Shown piece after piece: positions 23,895-35,369 of a DNA stretch of 64,000 bases. A program made the translations under genes and the position numbers. Every line of letters starts with the position of its first letter. Within the stretch, counting starts at the first letter, position 1. The notes beneath the pieces were generated by a model. That model saw only the letters and a program-made list of their open reading frames with translations. It did not search any database and had not been told where the DNA came from. This DNA comes from Isoetes taiwanensis (lineage: Eukaryota; Streptophyta; Lycopodiopsida; Isoetales; Isoetaceae): contig JAJEKV010000026.1 of the NCBI GenBank assembly GCA_021234155.1, positions 2,668,001-2,732,000 on the forward strand, read 5' to 3'.

Positions 23895-23907
23895 TTCTCC
23901 CCACCTT
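23895..23907 (-). other. Polypurine tract of element 2
   Basis: The minus strand reads AAGGTGGGGAGAA immediately before the 3' LTR, the expected plus-strand primer. Confidence 0.85.
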
Positions 23908-24781
23908 GAAATGATGCTGTCCGCAGCATCGTGGGTCTCCCCACCTTGGGATCATCCTAACCTGCAATCAACCTGATACATACGATAAACTACTATAATA
24001 CTTACACATTTATTAAGATTACCTTAAGGTAATATTTTTAAAACATTATCACGCCATTATATTATGAAATAACTTATCAATTCATAACATCTTTAAGCAA
24101 GTTACTCGATAGTTTTACTTATCACGACAATTAAGTTTATCAAAATTTTAACATTTCATGTCTAACATTATTGTTCGAGGTACTCTTCATTCCTTGCAAC
24201 ACATTCCAACAAAATTTGTGTTGCAAGTCTTCGTAGCTCGACCTCCTTGCCCTCTGGAGCGCTCTATTGGCCTGCAGGTCGATACTACGTTAGTACCATT
24301 TTAATTATTAATAAAATTTTGGTTATATGGTGACCACCCCACCTATCTACATGGATGCATGGCTAATCTCCCGATGTAGGAAGAGGGTGAATCTTCCATT
24401 ATGGCCCGTGGAGGCAGCCCTATATGCCTATATGCGCTCATGCCTACACCCTAGTTGCCCAAATGGGAGGATAGGTCCTTCAGGTATATGGGGCGTGAAG
24501 GCCTGATTCCTCCTATCAAAGCATATATGGGGCTAGAGGTGCTTTTCCTATCGATTGCATTCCTTAATGACCTCCTTTCTCTCGAGAGGTCGTCTACTTC
24601 CGTGGGGCCAGTAGACTTTCTAATCTACCTTCCACTGCTCAAAGCGAAAACGCGGTCATGCCTACATTGACATTACACCACGCCCTAGAGATCACCGTAG
24701 TGGTCCCATCATCGGTAACAACGCATGCGACCCATACCTAGCATAGGTTGCATGCGTAGATTAATCTTAACTACACAAGAA
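23908..24781 (-). other. Element 2 3' noncoding region
   Basis: No coding signal. The stretch is colinear with 1734-2426 of element 1 (for example the GTTGCAAGTCTTCG block near 24220). Confidence 0.6.
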
Positions 24782-25672
24782 TTAATCTACACAAATCGAC
24801 ATGCCTGAGCCGATTTCTTCGGAGATGACTTTGCCGTCCCATTGCTCCATAAACTGCGGGTACTGCTTTACTAGATCTTTCTTAAGTACCCACGTCGCGT
24901 CTTCCACCGGTAAGTGTTTCCACTTAACCAAATATTGGAGGAACTCCGACCTCCTTGTTTTCTTGAAAGCTTTATCAAAAATCAATTCTGGAACTATTTC
25001 CAGCTGCTCCTCTGTCATTTCCAACAACGTTGGAGTGTCCAAGACTTCGTCTGGATTTGGAGTGTGCTTCTTCAACAAACTCACGTGGAAGACCTTATGA
25101 ATCTTTAGGTGTGCTGGCAAGTCTAGCTTGTAGGATTGATTACCTACTCTCTTGACTATTCTGAAAGGTCCAGCCCACCTTGGAGCAAGCTTCTTGCAAT
25201 TCCCGATCCTGAGCTTCGCCTGCTTCACCTTGATCTTGAGCCAAACATCATCTCCAACTTTGAACTCTCTGACTGTTCGATGCTTGTCGGCGATGCTCTT
25301 TTGTCGACTTCTTGCTGCTAGCAAATATCCTCTAACTTCTTCCACGAGTTGCTGCATATCGGCCAACATCTGCTGCGAAACCTCTACTTTTGACACGGGA
25401 TTGTGCCAAGTGTCTGGAGTTAGGCACTGATAGCCGTAATTAATCATAAACGGCGACATTTGGGATGATTCCTGCTTGGTGCTATTGTATGCAAACTCCA
25501 CCAAGTGAATAAATTCTTCCCACATACCTTGCTTATTCCAGACATAGTTTCGTAGCATGTCTTCCAAAATCCTGTTGGTCCGCTCCGTTTGGCCATCCGT
25601 CTGAGGATGATACGCCGTGCTCATGGATAGTTTCGTCTGAATGGTCGCAAAGAGGTCTTGCGAGGAAGGCAC
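24782..25672 (-). pseudogene. Integrase C-terminal half with chromodomain, element 2
   Basis: An open minus-strand frame of 296 codons begins inside the integrase core. In order it holds 'YHPQTDGQTERTNRILEDML' with the catalytic Glu (residues ~20-40), the basic linker, a GPF-like block 'LAPRWAGPFRIVKRVGNQSY' (~165-185), 'HKVFHVSLLKKH' (~200) and a chromodomain 'FLQYLVKWKHLPVEDATWVL' (~250-270). Chromodomains of chromovirus integrases are thought to steer insertion, and several bind methylated H3 tails. The Tyr and Trp residues suited to an aromatic cage are present. A frameshift at 25672 separates it from the catalytic N-half, so it is annotated as part of a broken gene. Confidence 0.9.
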
Positions 25673-26566
25673 TCATAAACTTCGGGGTCCCCAATGGGAG
25701 ATAATCTCCCTTGGCATGCCATGAAGCCTGAAGATCTCTTTGGTGAAGAGCTTTGCTGTATCCATAGCCGTATCTGTGGTCTTGCAAGGCACAAAATGTG
25801 CCATTTTCGACAACTTGTCGACCACTACCATCAAGGCATCCTTTCCTCTTACTGTTCTTGGAAGCCCTGTGATGAAATCCATGCTGATCACCTCCCACTT
25901 AGCGTTTGGCACCGCTAATGGCTCTAACGCTCCTGGAATTCGAAGCTGCTCTGCCTTCGTCTGCTGACATAGCTGACATTCTCTGATGTAGCGAGCTACT
26001 TGCTTCTTCATTCCTGGCCAATAATAGCTGCTGCGCACTTTGAAATATGTTTTCATGAATCCCGCATGGCCAGCTATTGGGCTGTTGTGCGTGTCATGGA
26101 GGATCAATTTCCTTACACCTGATGATTCGGGTACGCACAACTTGTTCTTATGGTATAACAGGTTGCCTTCCTTCTTATAATGTTTAAAGGCTTCCCGCTC
26201 CTTATCTGTTCTAGCCTCCCTAGAGAGGCTTGCCCATACTTCCTTGAAATCCACGTCCGTTGGCAAGGACTCTTCAATCTTCTTACCAAAGTCGCTGGAG
26301 AGCGTCGAAATTGCATTGCAATGCACTCTAGTTGTCAGGGGATGCCTTGAAAGCGCATCTGCTACCACATTGAGCTTCCCTGGCTTGTAGACTATATCAA
26401 AGTCATACTCTTCAAGGAACTCCATCCACCTTCTCTGCCTCAGGTTGAGGTGTGGTTGCGTGAATACATATTGGAGGCTCTGATGGTCTGTATCCAACTG
26501 GAACTTCCTTCCCAAAAGGTAGTGCCTCCAAATTCTTAATGCCACGACAACCGCCAAGCAATTCAC
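25673..26566 (-). pseudogene. RNase H and integrase N-terminal half, element 2
   Basis: An open frame of about 297 codons covers the RNase H region ('FQLDTDHQSLQYVFTQPHLN', 'PGKLNVVADALSRHPL'), the integrase H-H-C-C finger ('HDTHNSPIAGHAGFMKTYF' ... 'CQLCQQTKAEQ') and the first catalytic Asp ('DFITGLPRTVRGKDALMVVV'). At the second catalytic site the expected S-D-R-D reads S-H-W-G just before the frame ends, so the second Asp is missing in addition to the frameshift. Element 1 retains S-D-R-D at this place. Confidence 0.9.
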
Positions 26567-27751
26567 GATGCGTCGCGTCGGTGCGGCGTTTGGCGTCGTT
26601 CATCTTCACGGAATCATATGCTACCACAGCTCTTCTTGCATGAGCACTTTGCTGTAGCTATCTTACTCGCGTCTGTCGCCACAAGCTTATCTTTCTCACG
26701 GGTCCGGCGAGGGTTAGGATTTGGGGCTGTTAAAAGCTTCCTTCAACAATTCAAACCACAGCGGGCTTTCTTGTGCCAATGCTCGCCCAATCTTTCACCT
26801 TCTCAGCCCTCGTCAAGTCCGTTAGCAGGGCCGCTATCTTAGCAAAGTTCTTCATGAACTTCTGTAGTACCACTAGGGTAGAAAACTTCGACTTCATGCA
26901 CATTCTTGGCCCGGCCTTTGAATGGCGGCTTCAATCTTGGCGGGATCCGTCGAGATTCCTTCTGCTGAGATCACATGACCGGGTATTCCACCTTCTCTGT
27001 TCTTGCGAAGTGACGCCCGACAACTTGGCGTATAACCGGTGCCTCTTCAACTTCTCTAGCACTCTCCTTAAGTGTTGTGCGTGCTCTCCAAGGGATCTGC
27101 TATACACCAAAATGTCATCAAAGAATACAATCACAAAGGTGTCTAAGAACTCCCACGAAGATGTCGTTCATGAGCCTCATGAGCGTCGGCGGGCATTCGA
27201 TAAGCGAAGGCATTACCGTGAACTCATAATGCCCATACCCAGCGTTAAAGGCGGTCTTGTGGATATCTTCTTCCTTTATCCTGATCTGATGATAACGACC
27301 TTAAGTCGATTTTGGAAGACCTTTGCACCTTGGAGCTGATCCATCAAGTCATCTGATCCGGGGGCGCATACTTGTTCTTAATGGTGTGCTTGTTCAACTG
27401 CCTATAGTCTATGCACATCCTTAAACTGCCATCCTTCTTCTTTACAAAGAGAATGGGCGCTCCAAATGGTGAGACACTAGGTCTAATGAAGCCTAGGTCG
27501 AGCAACTCCTGTAATTGCTTCTTCAGCTCCGTCAACTCCTGCGTCGTCATTCTGTATGGAGCCTTGCTTGTCGGCTTTGTTCCCGGTTCGAGTGCTATCT
27601 CACACTCGACTCCCCTGTAAGGAGGAAGCTGCTTGATCTCATCTGGAAAGAGATCATGGAACTCCGTGATCAGGTTAGCTATTTGCTTTCGCAACTTCTT
27701 TGAGCACCACTGTCTTCTTTGCTTTCTTGACTCACGGCTCATCAATCTCAA
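26567..27751 (-). pseudogene. Reverse transcriptase, element 2 (frameshifted)
   Basis: The N-terminal RT part is open from 27751 to 27344 ('[20 protein letters not shown]', '[20 protein letters not shown]', '[14 protein letters not shown]'). After frame changes the active-site block '[20 protein letters not shown]' appears at about 27130-27070 with both Asp residues intact. The thumb and connection region to 26567 is badly decayed. It would copy element RNA in virus-like particles; this copy cannot make the enzyme. Confidence 0.88.
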
Positions 27752-28338
27752 GCTTGAAGATGTATGCTACACCTTTCGCTCTTGATGCACTTGAGCAGGC
27801 GTTTAGAAGACATACACTGCATGATGGGAACAACTTCTTTACCTGTGATCTCAATGATCTTGCCGTCGGGTGTTGGGAAGGTCACCTTCCGCTTTCCACA
27901 ATCAATAATGGCCCCTGCTGGTCCAAGGTACTCCATTCCTATGATCAAGTCGTACTTGCCAATGCCCATTACTTCTGCCCCCATCTGGATATTAATCCCT
28001 GGCAAGTCGATGTCGAAGTTAATTCTCTTGCCTGCCGTCTGCCTTACTACTCCACTTGCTAAGACAACGCGCCTTGGCTTTGACTTTAATGGTTTCAACT
28101 TCAACATTTGAACCATTCTGGGGGATGCAAAGTTATGGCTACTTCCTGAGTCTATCAAGACTATGAAGGACTTGGTCTTGGCCTTCCCTACTGTGGAAAT
28201 TACTTTATACTGGCTCTCTGATTGCTCTGTATCTATTGCGGCAAAGATATGACACTCACCCTGAATGTAGTCGCGGCCTTCCTCGCCGTCGTCGTCAGAC
28301 AGAGTGTCCCAATCTCCCAACTCCGCTAGTCTTTGCAC
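27748..28338 (-). pseudogene. Aspartic protease region, element 2
   Basis: An open frame of 196 codons has an acidic start ('LGDWDTLSDDDGEEG'), then a retropepsin-like active site 'FIVLIDSGSSHNFASPRMVQ' (about residues 55-75) and the flap/hydrophobic partner block 'GKYDLIIGMEYLGPAGAIID'. D-S-G in place of D-T-G is common among plant chromoviruses. The protein would cleave Gag-Pol. It overlaps the RT frame by a few bases, in a different frame, so the polyprotein is interrupted here. Confidence 0.85.
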
Positions 28339-29460
28339 TCATGGCGTAAGGCGGGTTCGGCATCCTATGGCTTTGGCCGGAAGCACACGAAGCAAAGCTG
28401 CTTTTATATGCACTCCTGTCTCTTTTCCTTGGGCATCGCCTGCAAAAAGGATCGCACTGCTTTGGAGTAGTTTGACCCCTCTTGCTTGTCCTTGAAGGAC
28501 ACCTGCTTCTTCTCCTGTTGTTTCCCCTGGTTGCCGCCATATGGGGTTCTAAATTTGGACTGGGTGGCTGCCCTAGGGCTATAACTCCCTGTTGCCTTGC
28601 CTTTATCCCCGGCAATCTTTGTTGCCTCTGCCAGCTATTCTGAGGTCCTGTTCCTTACAAGCTTATTGCCTTGGACTCTGCTTCTGATACTGTCTTAGGA
28701 TTTATTGCCCTTACAAGCTTGCGGATCTCCTCATTCAGGCCCTCAATGTAGCTCTCTACTGCATGTTTTTCGCCCAACTTTGGCACATAAAGTCTTAGCC
28801 TCATGAATTCCTCTGTGTATTTCTAGACTGATTTGTTTCCCTGTTGCAACACAGTAGAAGCTGGCGCATCATCTTTGGACTTATGTTCCCTTGGGGCGTA
28901 ATGGCGCAGAAGGCTTTAGCAAACTTTCTCGAACTTACAAGCATCCTGCTTAAGCCATGTGCCTTTGCATAACCCTTCCACCAAATCCGTGCGGCTCCTT
29001 TCAAGTTGGCTGTTTGCCACTCTTGCCTTTGTCTTTATCCTTCATGCCATAAGCATTGCCGTACTCACTCATTTAGATCCAGCCATGCCTCTGCTTCTAA
29101 TCGACTGTTCTCCCAGAGAAGCTGTTCGATTCACGGGCCTTCCATACATTGCCCAGTGCAGAATCTACCTTCTTCTGGTAGTCAGAGGCCCTGGTGTCCC
29201 TTTGTCGTCCTTCTATGGCGTCCCTCTGCCTTGCATCTGCAGTGTTCCTCTGCTTTCCATCTGATTCGGTCACGGAGTGCGCTCTTAGTCTTCCCACCGA
29301 GTCGGTCACGAGTCCCGAACTTGAGTCGGAGGATTCCGAGCTGGAGGACCTCCTTTTCTTGCTCCTCTTCTTGTCCCTTCCTGTTTTCCGAGCTGATGCT
29401 TGAGGCAACTGAGCGTTGCCCACCGACCCAGCTCACAGCGTGCGGCCCGGCAAAGCCTTT
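28339..29460 (-). pseudogene. Gag capsid-type domain and zinc knuckle, element 2
   Basis: Pieces in shifting frames give the retrotransposon gag signature 'LKGAARIWWKG', then 'FAKAFCAITPQG' (about 29004-28880), a Lys/Ser-rich acidic linker upstream (29436-29180), and a C-x2-C ... H-x2-C knuckle ('LCFVCFRPKP' ... 'ALRHECKD') at about 28400-28340. At least three frame breaks occur. The product would form the particle and bind RNA. Confidence 0.75.
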
Positions 29461-29619
29461 ATCTGCTCCAGGTCCGTCCTCATCTGTGATATTTCCTCTT
29501 CTGGGGTTATGGGTCCAAATTCCTCGAATAGGTTTCTTGCCGGGGGTGGCCTGGGCGGACTCTGTTCTTCCATATGGTCTCGGCGTTGTCGTTCCCCTGA
29601 GCCTAGGCCTCTAGCTGCA

Positions 29620-30606
29620 TACACAAGCAGTTCATGGCTATATGGTTAGTTTTAGCTTGTTCTCTTGCATTATTATGTTTGTTGGTATAGTTGTGGGGCA
29701 AAAATACATCAACAAAACATTTAAAGTTCTACAGAAATTATATTCATATATTATATAATATTTTAGTACAAAAGTGATCAAGAGTCTAACTAGTCTTGGA
29801 ATCGCCGGTAAGACGGGTTGTCTTCAAGGAACTTCTTAACTTGGGCCGTTCCTACCGAATGACCCAAGTTCCCGATGGCAACTTTGCGACGAGCCATACG
29901 CAAGGCTCTTGCCGGCTCTTCCACCCTGCGATTCGAAATTTTGTAAGGGCGCCCGGTCACCGCTCCAATCTCGCTGCCGTCGATGGGGTATGGCGAAGTC
30001 GAAGAGGTCAAGTGCCATTGCCCTCTTGACTAGGACAGCATAGTCGACGTTTGCCGCTATTCGAGCATGCCTGCTGAAGCCTGAGAGTGCAATCAGCATG
30101 AACACCCCTTCTTCACCTCTGGGGCTGAACTTGCGGTGTATCACCGCTACTCTCCCATCTAGCAGCAGCGACAGGTAGTACCTCAGGGATCTGTCGTTGT
30201 GCGTCGCGGATGATTCTCCACTTGTTTGGCCTCCTGCTCTATGCCGCCCGGCGTATTCGTCGACCTCTATCTCGGTGAGCTCCCGGTAGTCTTCAATTGT
30301 GGAGTCGACTCGCCTGAGATCGATTCCTGCTCCTCTTGCTAGGGGTGGTGTCGAGGCACGGGCATTAGGATGCTTCGTGGTCTTCCCACGGATCCCCATC
30401 TATTCTTGGAGGCGAGGAACTCCTCCTCCGTTGGCGACTCTCGCTTCGTCCATCATTTGCCCGATCTTTCTTTGTAGGCACGGATGTCGGGAAGTCGACT
30501 CCCACGAGTAGGTGTCGGCTTCCACGACTTGGCGGGAAGTCACGAGACTCCGGACGCGATGAAGTCGTCCATGTCGGTCTACCCGCGGATTGGTGGAGCA
30601 GATTCA
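29620..30606 (-). pseudogene. Middle gag region, element 2 (unnamed conserved protein)
   Basis: The minus-strand frame 30399-29836 includes 'YYLSLLLDGRVAVIHRKFSP' and 'RGEEGVFMLIALSGFSRHAR', conserved with element 1 (5695-6051). A second piece (30610-30365) is Arg/Ser-rich. I know no named domain; conservation between diverged elements suggests a real gag-encoded function. 'MYAARGLGSGERQRRDHMEE' at 29624 probably continues it towards the capsid part. Confidence 0.6.
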
Positions 30607-31318
30607 TCAATGGAGCTCCCTCCCCCGCATTAGGGAGGTTACGGATGTCGTGAGGAGTAGATACTCCTCTCCGTTGATGATGATAGGGGCTAGGCTTGTG
30701 ATGCCTAGCCCAAGTGGGGGAGCAACTCTGATAGTCTGCCGGCTCTGCTCGAAGTTGACCAGCTCCTGTTCTGCTTGTCGCCGTTCCTCTTCTGAGTCTA
30801 GCTCGGTGTACTCTTCGTCGTCCGACTCCTCTTCTTCTTCCCTTCCTTCTTGCTCTTGCTGGTACTGCAAAAGCATCTGCTCTTCGGCTTGGACTGCTAT
30901 GGGGTCCACCTCCATGGGAGGAATAGAGGTTGCCCCCAAAGGGTTTTCGGCACGGTGGGATAGGAAAATAGCTAAGGCGGCGGTGTAAGAGAAATACTTG
31001 GTCCTGTTGGCTGTCAGGACCATGTAGTCTGGTAGCCTCTGCGCCTTGTTAGTTAGGTACTTGGCGATGTTGGGGACATCACCCAAGGCTGCTTGAAGGG
31101 ATGGGCGGGGAACGAAATATCTTATGCAAGGGGGAACCTGAACAAGGGAGGGTCCTACCCTAGCTTGAAACTCTGCTAACACTTGCCTATATGCTGGGGT
31201 TGCATTTAGCGTAGCTTGGATATCAATTTCTTTCCCAAAGACTTAGAAGATGTCGTTGACATCCGCCTCGGCAGCATGGGCACTGGCGCTGTACCATCGC
31301 CTGAAGTCAGCAGTGGCC
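30607..31318 (-). pseudogene. Gag N-terminal protein, element 2
   Basis: The ATG at 31318 gives 'MATADFRRWYSASAHAAEAD' with one in-frame TAA about 25 codons in. It then stays open to 30607 with 'QVPPCIRYFVPRPSLQAALG', 'DVPNIAKYLTNKAQRLPDYM' and a strongly acidic tract near residue 170. The start is chosen because element 1 has the paralogous start at 13396 and a TATA box lies about 115-125 nt upstream. The C-terminus runs out of frame at 30607. Confidence 0.75.
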
Positions 31319-31432
31319 ATTGATCTAGCGAAGAAGGGAGTATCAAACAGATGCAGAAGCGCCTCAGGGAGCTGAAAGATTGCCTAAGCAGTGGAGAGCA
31401 AACTTGCAGGGTGCTAAATGAGAAATGGAGGA

Positions 31433-31442
31433 CCTATTTATA
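31433..31442 (-). promoter_or_regulatory. TATA box for gag
   Basis: TATAAATAGG on the minus strand, about 115 nt upstream of the gag ATG. It has the same core as 43710-43701. Confidence 0.6.
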
Positions 31443-31622
31443 GAAAAGGGGAAAACCCTAATTTTTGGGTGACCTAGACTTTACTGAGATTGGGTGATTC
31501 TGTTCTATTAAAGGGTGCAATTGAGAGTTTGAAGACTACTTCTAGGGTTTGAGCATGCTAAGATGGGCTAATGAACCTACTGCAACAATTTGGAGATCAT
31601 TTGGTGAAGAAAATGGGGCGAG

Positions 31623-31689
31623 GTCTCACACGTTGCGCCCAGACCGATAATGAAAAGTTCATTTTCTGTCCTGGCGCGACGTGTGAGAC
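31623..31689 (-). promoter_or_regulatory. Leader hairpin B1
   Basis: GTCTCACACGTTGCGCCCAG pairs with CCTGGCGCGACGTGTGAGAC, and the inner arms are TGAAAAG/TTCATTTTC-like. The foldback is 67 nt. Confidence 0.8.
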
Positions 31690-31821
31690 ATGGGTTCTAA
31701 ATGGGCTAAACTTAATCAATTTGGATAATCTAAGACTGTAATTCTACTAAACTCACCGAGTTAGGCAGAATTGACCCCTTATTTGGTCGATTTGGAGCAG
31801 TTTTGGGCATTTTTGGGCATG

Positions 31822-31888
31822 GTCTCACACGTTGCGCCCAGCCCGAAAATGAGAATCTCATTTTCTGTCCTGGCGCGACGTGTGAGAC
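31822..31888 (-). promoter_or_regulatory. Leader hairpin B2
   Basis: A near-copy of B1 with a better paired centre: AAAATGAGA opposite TCTCATTTT. Confidence 0.8.
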
Positions 31889-31950
31889 ATCGTCTCAATT
31901 TTGCTCAAAAACTCCAATTTAACCAAAATAAAAGCCAGGAATCGATATCT

Positions 31951-32990
31951 TAACTTAATTAAACAAGATTGGACTCATTATTTACACAAAAATTCTTTAT
32001 ATTAACAAAAATTTTCATTATTTACAAGAAATTCAAGGGCGTTCTCCCTTGATGTGTCTGGCCAAACACACTGACCCCAATTTTTGGTCCACAGTTGTTT
32101 TTTAGTTGTACGGAAGTGTTGTTTTATGCCAAAAACAACACCAAAATGGCCCCAAAAGTCCACGTGGCCCGTTTATCCGTTCCCACGGTGGTCTTTTAGC
32201 AGAAAAATCCGCGCGTAGAAAAAATTGATATAGTTTTTGTAAATTTTTGTCAACGTGTACTTTTTTTCTTCACTGTTGTTTTTGGTGGAACCATGCATTG
32301 TTTATCTTTAAAATAGCACGCGTAGGTTTTAATTTTACTACACCTGAAAAACTAAATTACAACACTACAAATAAAGGACTACAAAGAAAAGAACACGTAG
32401 GAAATAGAAAAATGATATTTCAAATGTTCTTTTTCTCAATATGGACACGTCGTTTCAAGTGTTGTTTTTGCAAAATTAAAAAAAATCACGCATGGCCTTT
32501 TTTTAATTTACGAAACGCTACATGTATTATTGAAATCTAGCTATTGTTTTGCTAAAATAAGGACATGTAAAAAATAATATTATAACACGTAGAAAAAACG
32601 TAAGTTTCTAATGTGGTTGTTTAACTAATGAGATATTGCCACGTGGCATACTATCTAAATAAAAAAATATTATTCTAGCTAATCAAATATGGACACATGG
32701 CATACTTTTGAAATAGAAAACATTATTATTACACGTAGGAAATAAGGTATTGTTTCTAATATGTCTTCTAACAAATCAAACGTTGACACGTGCTACATGT
32801 CTATAAGATTTCTATCTGGTTTTAAAATGCTACATGTCTTGTTGAAATCTAGCTATTGTTATTTTAAAATAAGGACATGTGAAAAACACTATTATAACAC
32901 GTATCAAAATGAGTTTCTAATATGTTTTTTTAACTAATAATATGCTGCCACATGTTAAATTTACATTTATAATAGCTCATTGTTGAGTTA
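31951..32990. repeat. AT-rich DNA with a ~312-bp tandem duplication
   Basis: GCTACATGT(A/C)TT(A/G)TTGAAATC followed by TAGCTATTGTT and AAATAAGGACATGT begins near 32515 and again near 32827. ACACGTAG and CACGTGGCATAC motifs recur. No gene seen. Confidence 0.55.
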
Positions 32991-32999
32991 TTGAAATAA

Positions 33000-34630
33000 A
33001 GAGAGAGAAAACAAGACTGTTCAGGAATCTTAGTTTCACCATTGAATAAAGAATACAAGGCGCTTTTTTTTATTAATAGAGTCTGAGAAACAAATTGACA
33101 AGTAAATTACATGAGAGCACAACATTCCTCCAAAGCTCGTTTCCTTATTCATGCTATATGATATTTTCAGTGTTTAACTTGGTCTACAAAATAAGGCGGG
33201 AAGCTTCCTTGAACAAAAATCAAAAATTAAAGGATCTGCATTTGCATCAAAAGATCCATGTCCCAAATACAGAGGAAGCCCTATTTGTGGCGGGGTTTTT
33301 TACCAAAAGAAACTGCCTAGAAAAATATCAGATGGGATTGGATTGAAGAAACAAAAGGTAGTGCGGAGCTTGTGATATGTATAAACAGATTCATGTATGC
33401 TGATTGCATGAATCAGAACAAAAGGAATGGACGGTGTCTCTGCAGTGCATGCACAAATCAATAAAAGCATTGACTATGCAAGTCCTATTACCTCACATCT
33501 ATTTCGGAAATAGGTATGGAAAGCAAATCCCGGAAATAGGTATGGAAAGCAAATGTGAAAGCAAATGGCTTGCTATTAGTATTCCTAACACGAGCAGTCA
33601 GAGTCAAGTTCCCACCACACCTTGCCAGTGCAACTCGTAGACGCAGCTCAAAGCTACAGCATCAACAAAATAAGAAGACGATTTGTAGAGGATAATCAAA
33701 GTGCAAATGTTAAAGGTAACCAAAAGGCACCTGTGAGGCCATATTGTAAGGTCATCCTCCTTTGGCAAAAACCTTAGTATTCCCAGCTGGAAGAGGTAGA
33801 GGATTCTTGTCTACAGCCCACCTCCTGTTCCTTGCAAATCCATGAGGCTCCAGGGGTCCAAAGTTTGAGAACTATCATCACATAAAGACGTCAATGGACT
33901 AGACAAAATTACTAAATTGTAATCTTCAAGGCCTGACCTGTGGAAAGAAAATTGGGATTCCTCAATCCTCCAGCGAAACCATAATTTCCTTAATTCTGTA
34001 AGCCCTGCATGCGCAATAAACAACATCAAAATACTTGCATTGAATCTCTGAATTAACATCAAATTTTAAAAAACCTCAAGCTTACCTTTGCTTTTTAGTG
34101 TTCTTCAAGATGAAGACTGTCATCTGTAAGCACATTATTGATGCAAAGGGCAAGAAGAATGATGAATCCCCCGAGCTTCAGCAAGGCATTGATCTGCAGG
34201 TTCGATGTCTTCGGAGCCATAGCTGCCCGAAGGAAGTAGAGGTCGTGGGTTCAGAAGCCATGGAAGCAGAGGTCGTGACAGAGGCCGTGGAAGCAGGCGC
34301 CAAGGAAGCAGAGGGCATGCATGGCAGGAGCACCATAGCCACCGGAGCTAAGAAATGGGAGATAGCTGAGCACTGAGCACCAAGGCAGAATATTCGGCCA
34401 TAGTTGAGCGCCAAGGCAGAGTAGTCAAAATGAAAGCCATCAATGGAAAGGCGGGAAACATCGAAGCCATCAATGGAAAGGCGGGAAACATCGACCAATA
34501 GGATGAGACGACCTGGATCAAAATCCAGGCCGTTCGTCTTGGCCCATCTCAGCCGTTGATGAGATGCACATTTATAAAAATATAATACATTTGTGGTTTT
34601 TTTTTTCACAAATCTAATGTACTAGGGAAA
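33000..34630 (-). pseudogene. Possible captured host gene pieces, unidentified
   Basis: On the minus strand an ATG at 34220 opens 'MAPKTSNLQINALLKLGG', followed by a strongly hydrophobic stretch ('FIILLALCINNVL') like a signal anchor, and then a GTAAGC donor at about 34087. An acceptor-like GCATGCAG lies near 34005, followed by short coding-like blocks and 'RRWAVDKNPLPLPAGNTKVF' (about 33825-33765). This looks like exon/intron gene structure rather than retroelement sequence, but I do not recognise the family. A 31-bp unit of GCCATCAATGGAAAGGCGGG is duplicated at 34436-34495. Confidence 0.35.
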
Positions 34631-34879
34631 GTTCCAGCTGAGGAAATTCCACGACCTATACATTAGAGCTAGCTATTATAGGCACCACATTAGGTTGGCT
34701 ATATACATGGTTCACATCGACCCCTGTGATGATTGCAGTTTTTGGAAAAGACTGTTCTTCCAAGCGAAGAGACTGTTAGCGATGTACGATTGAGTAGACA
34801 TGCCGATTTTGGATTGTCTTATGCTCTAATAAGATTTTTGGGTTGCCCGCAGGGCAAACTCTAGGCACGGTGAGGGAGA

Positions 34880-35330
34880 TCTAGGGAATATGCCGGGAAT
34901 ATCCTGATGGACGGCTAAGATTTGCTGAGAGGCAGGAATATTTCCTGAACAACGAATACTTGTAAGATAATTGCAGGAACATGTTGGATGCACAGAACGT
35001 ATTCCAGTGAATGTATAGTCATGACATTATTTCATGGAATTCAATAATTGGACGATGTGCTCAACATGCATAAGGAGGCATTGGACCTTTTCAACGAAAT
35101 CATATTGGAAAGCCCATCGCCAGACCATATAGCATTTCTCAACATTGCATGTGCTAGTCTGCAATCCTGCATGTGCCAGTCTGTGATCCTGAGGATATGG
35201 GAAATGGATACATACTCATATCATACAAAATGGATGTCAGTTCAATATCTGCATTGGAAATGCACTTGTGGACATGTATAGTCAATGCGATAGCCTCAAA
35301 GACAGCTAGCATGTATTTGACATGATGGCG
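34880..35330 (+). pseudogene. PPR gene fragment inside element 2
   Basis: The plus strand reads 'NMLDAQNVFQ', then 'DIISWNSIIG', 'EALDLFNEIILESPSPDHIA' and 'FLNIACASLQS', followed by a frame jump to 'GNALVDMYSQCDSLKDS'. These are repeat signatures of a PLS-type pentatricopeptide-repeat protein (DA-x-x-VF, SWN-x-hI, EAL-x-LF, PD-x-h-hF, NALV-D-M-Y). Such proteins act in organelle RNA editing and processing. Stops and frameshifts make it non-functional. It is antisense to the retroelement genes and ends where the 19-bp minisatellite begins. Confidence 0.75.
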
Positions 35331-35369
35331 CCCTCAGGAATCCGCGCCTCTTAGCTTTCCACAATCAAG

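Larger units (their letters stand above)
31319..31950 (-). promoter_or_regulatory. Leader B (in front of gag): TATA box, hairpins, untranslated leader
   Basis: On the minus strand two long hairpins (31888-31822, 31689-31623) are followed by TATAAATAGG (31442-31433). The leader then contains GCACCCTGC, TTTGCTCTCCACTGC and TAGGCAATCTT before the gag ATG. Each block has a counterpart in leader A, in the same order, in front of the H3-like ORF. Confidence 0.75.
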
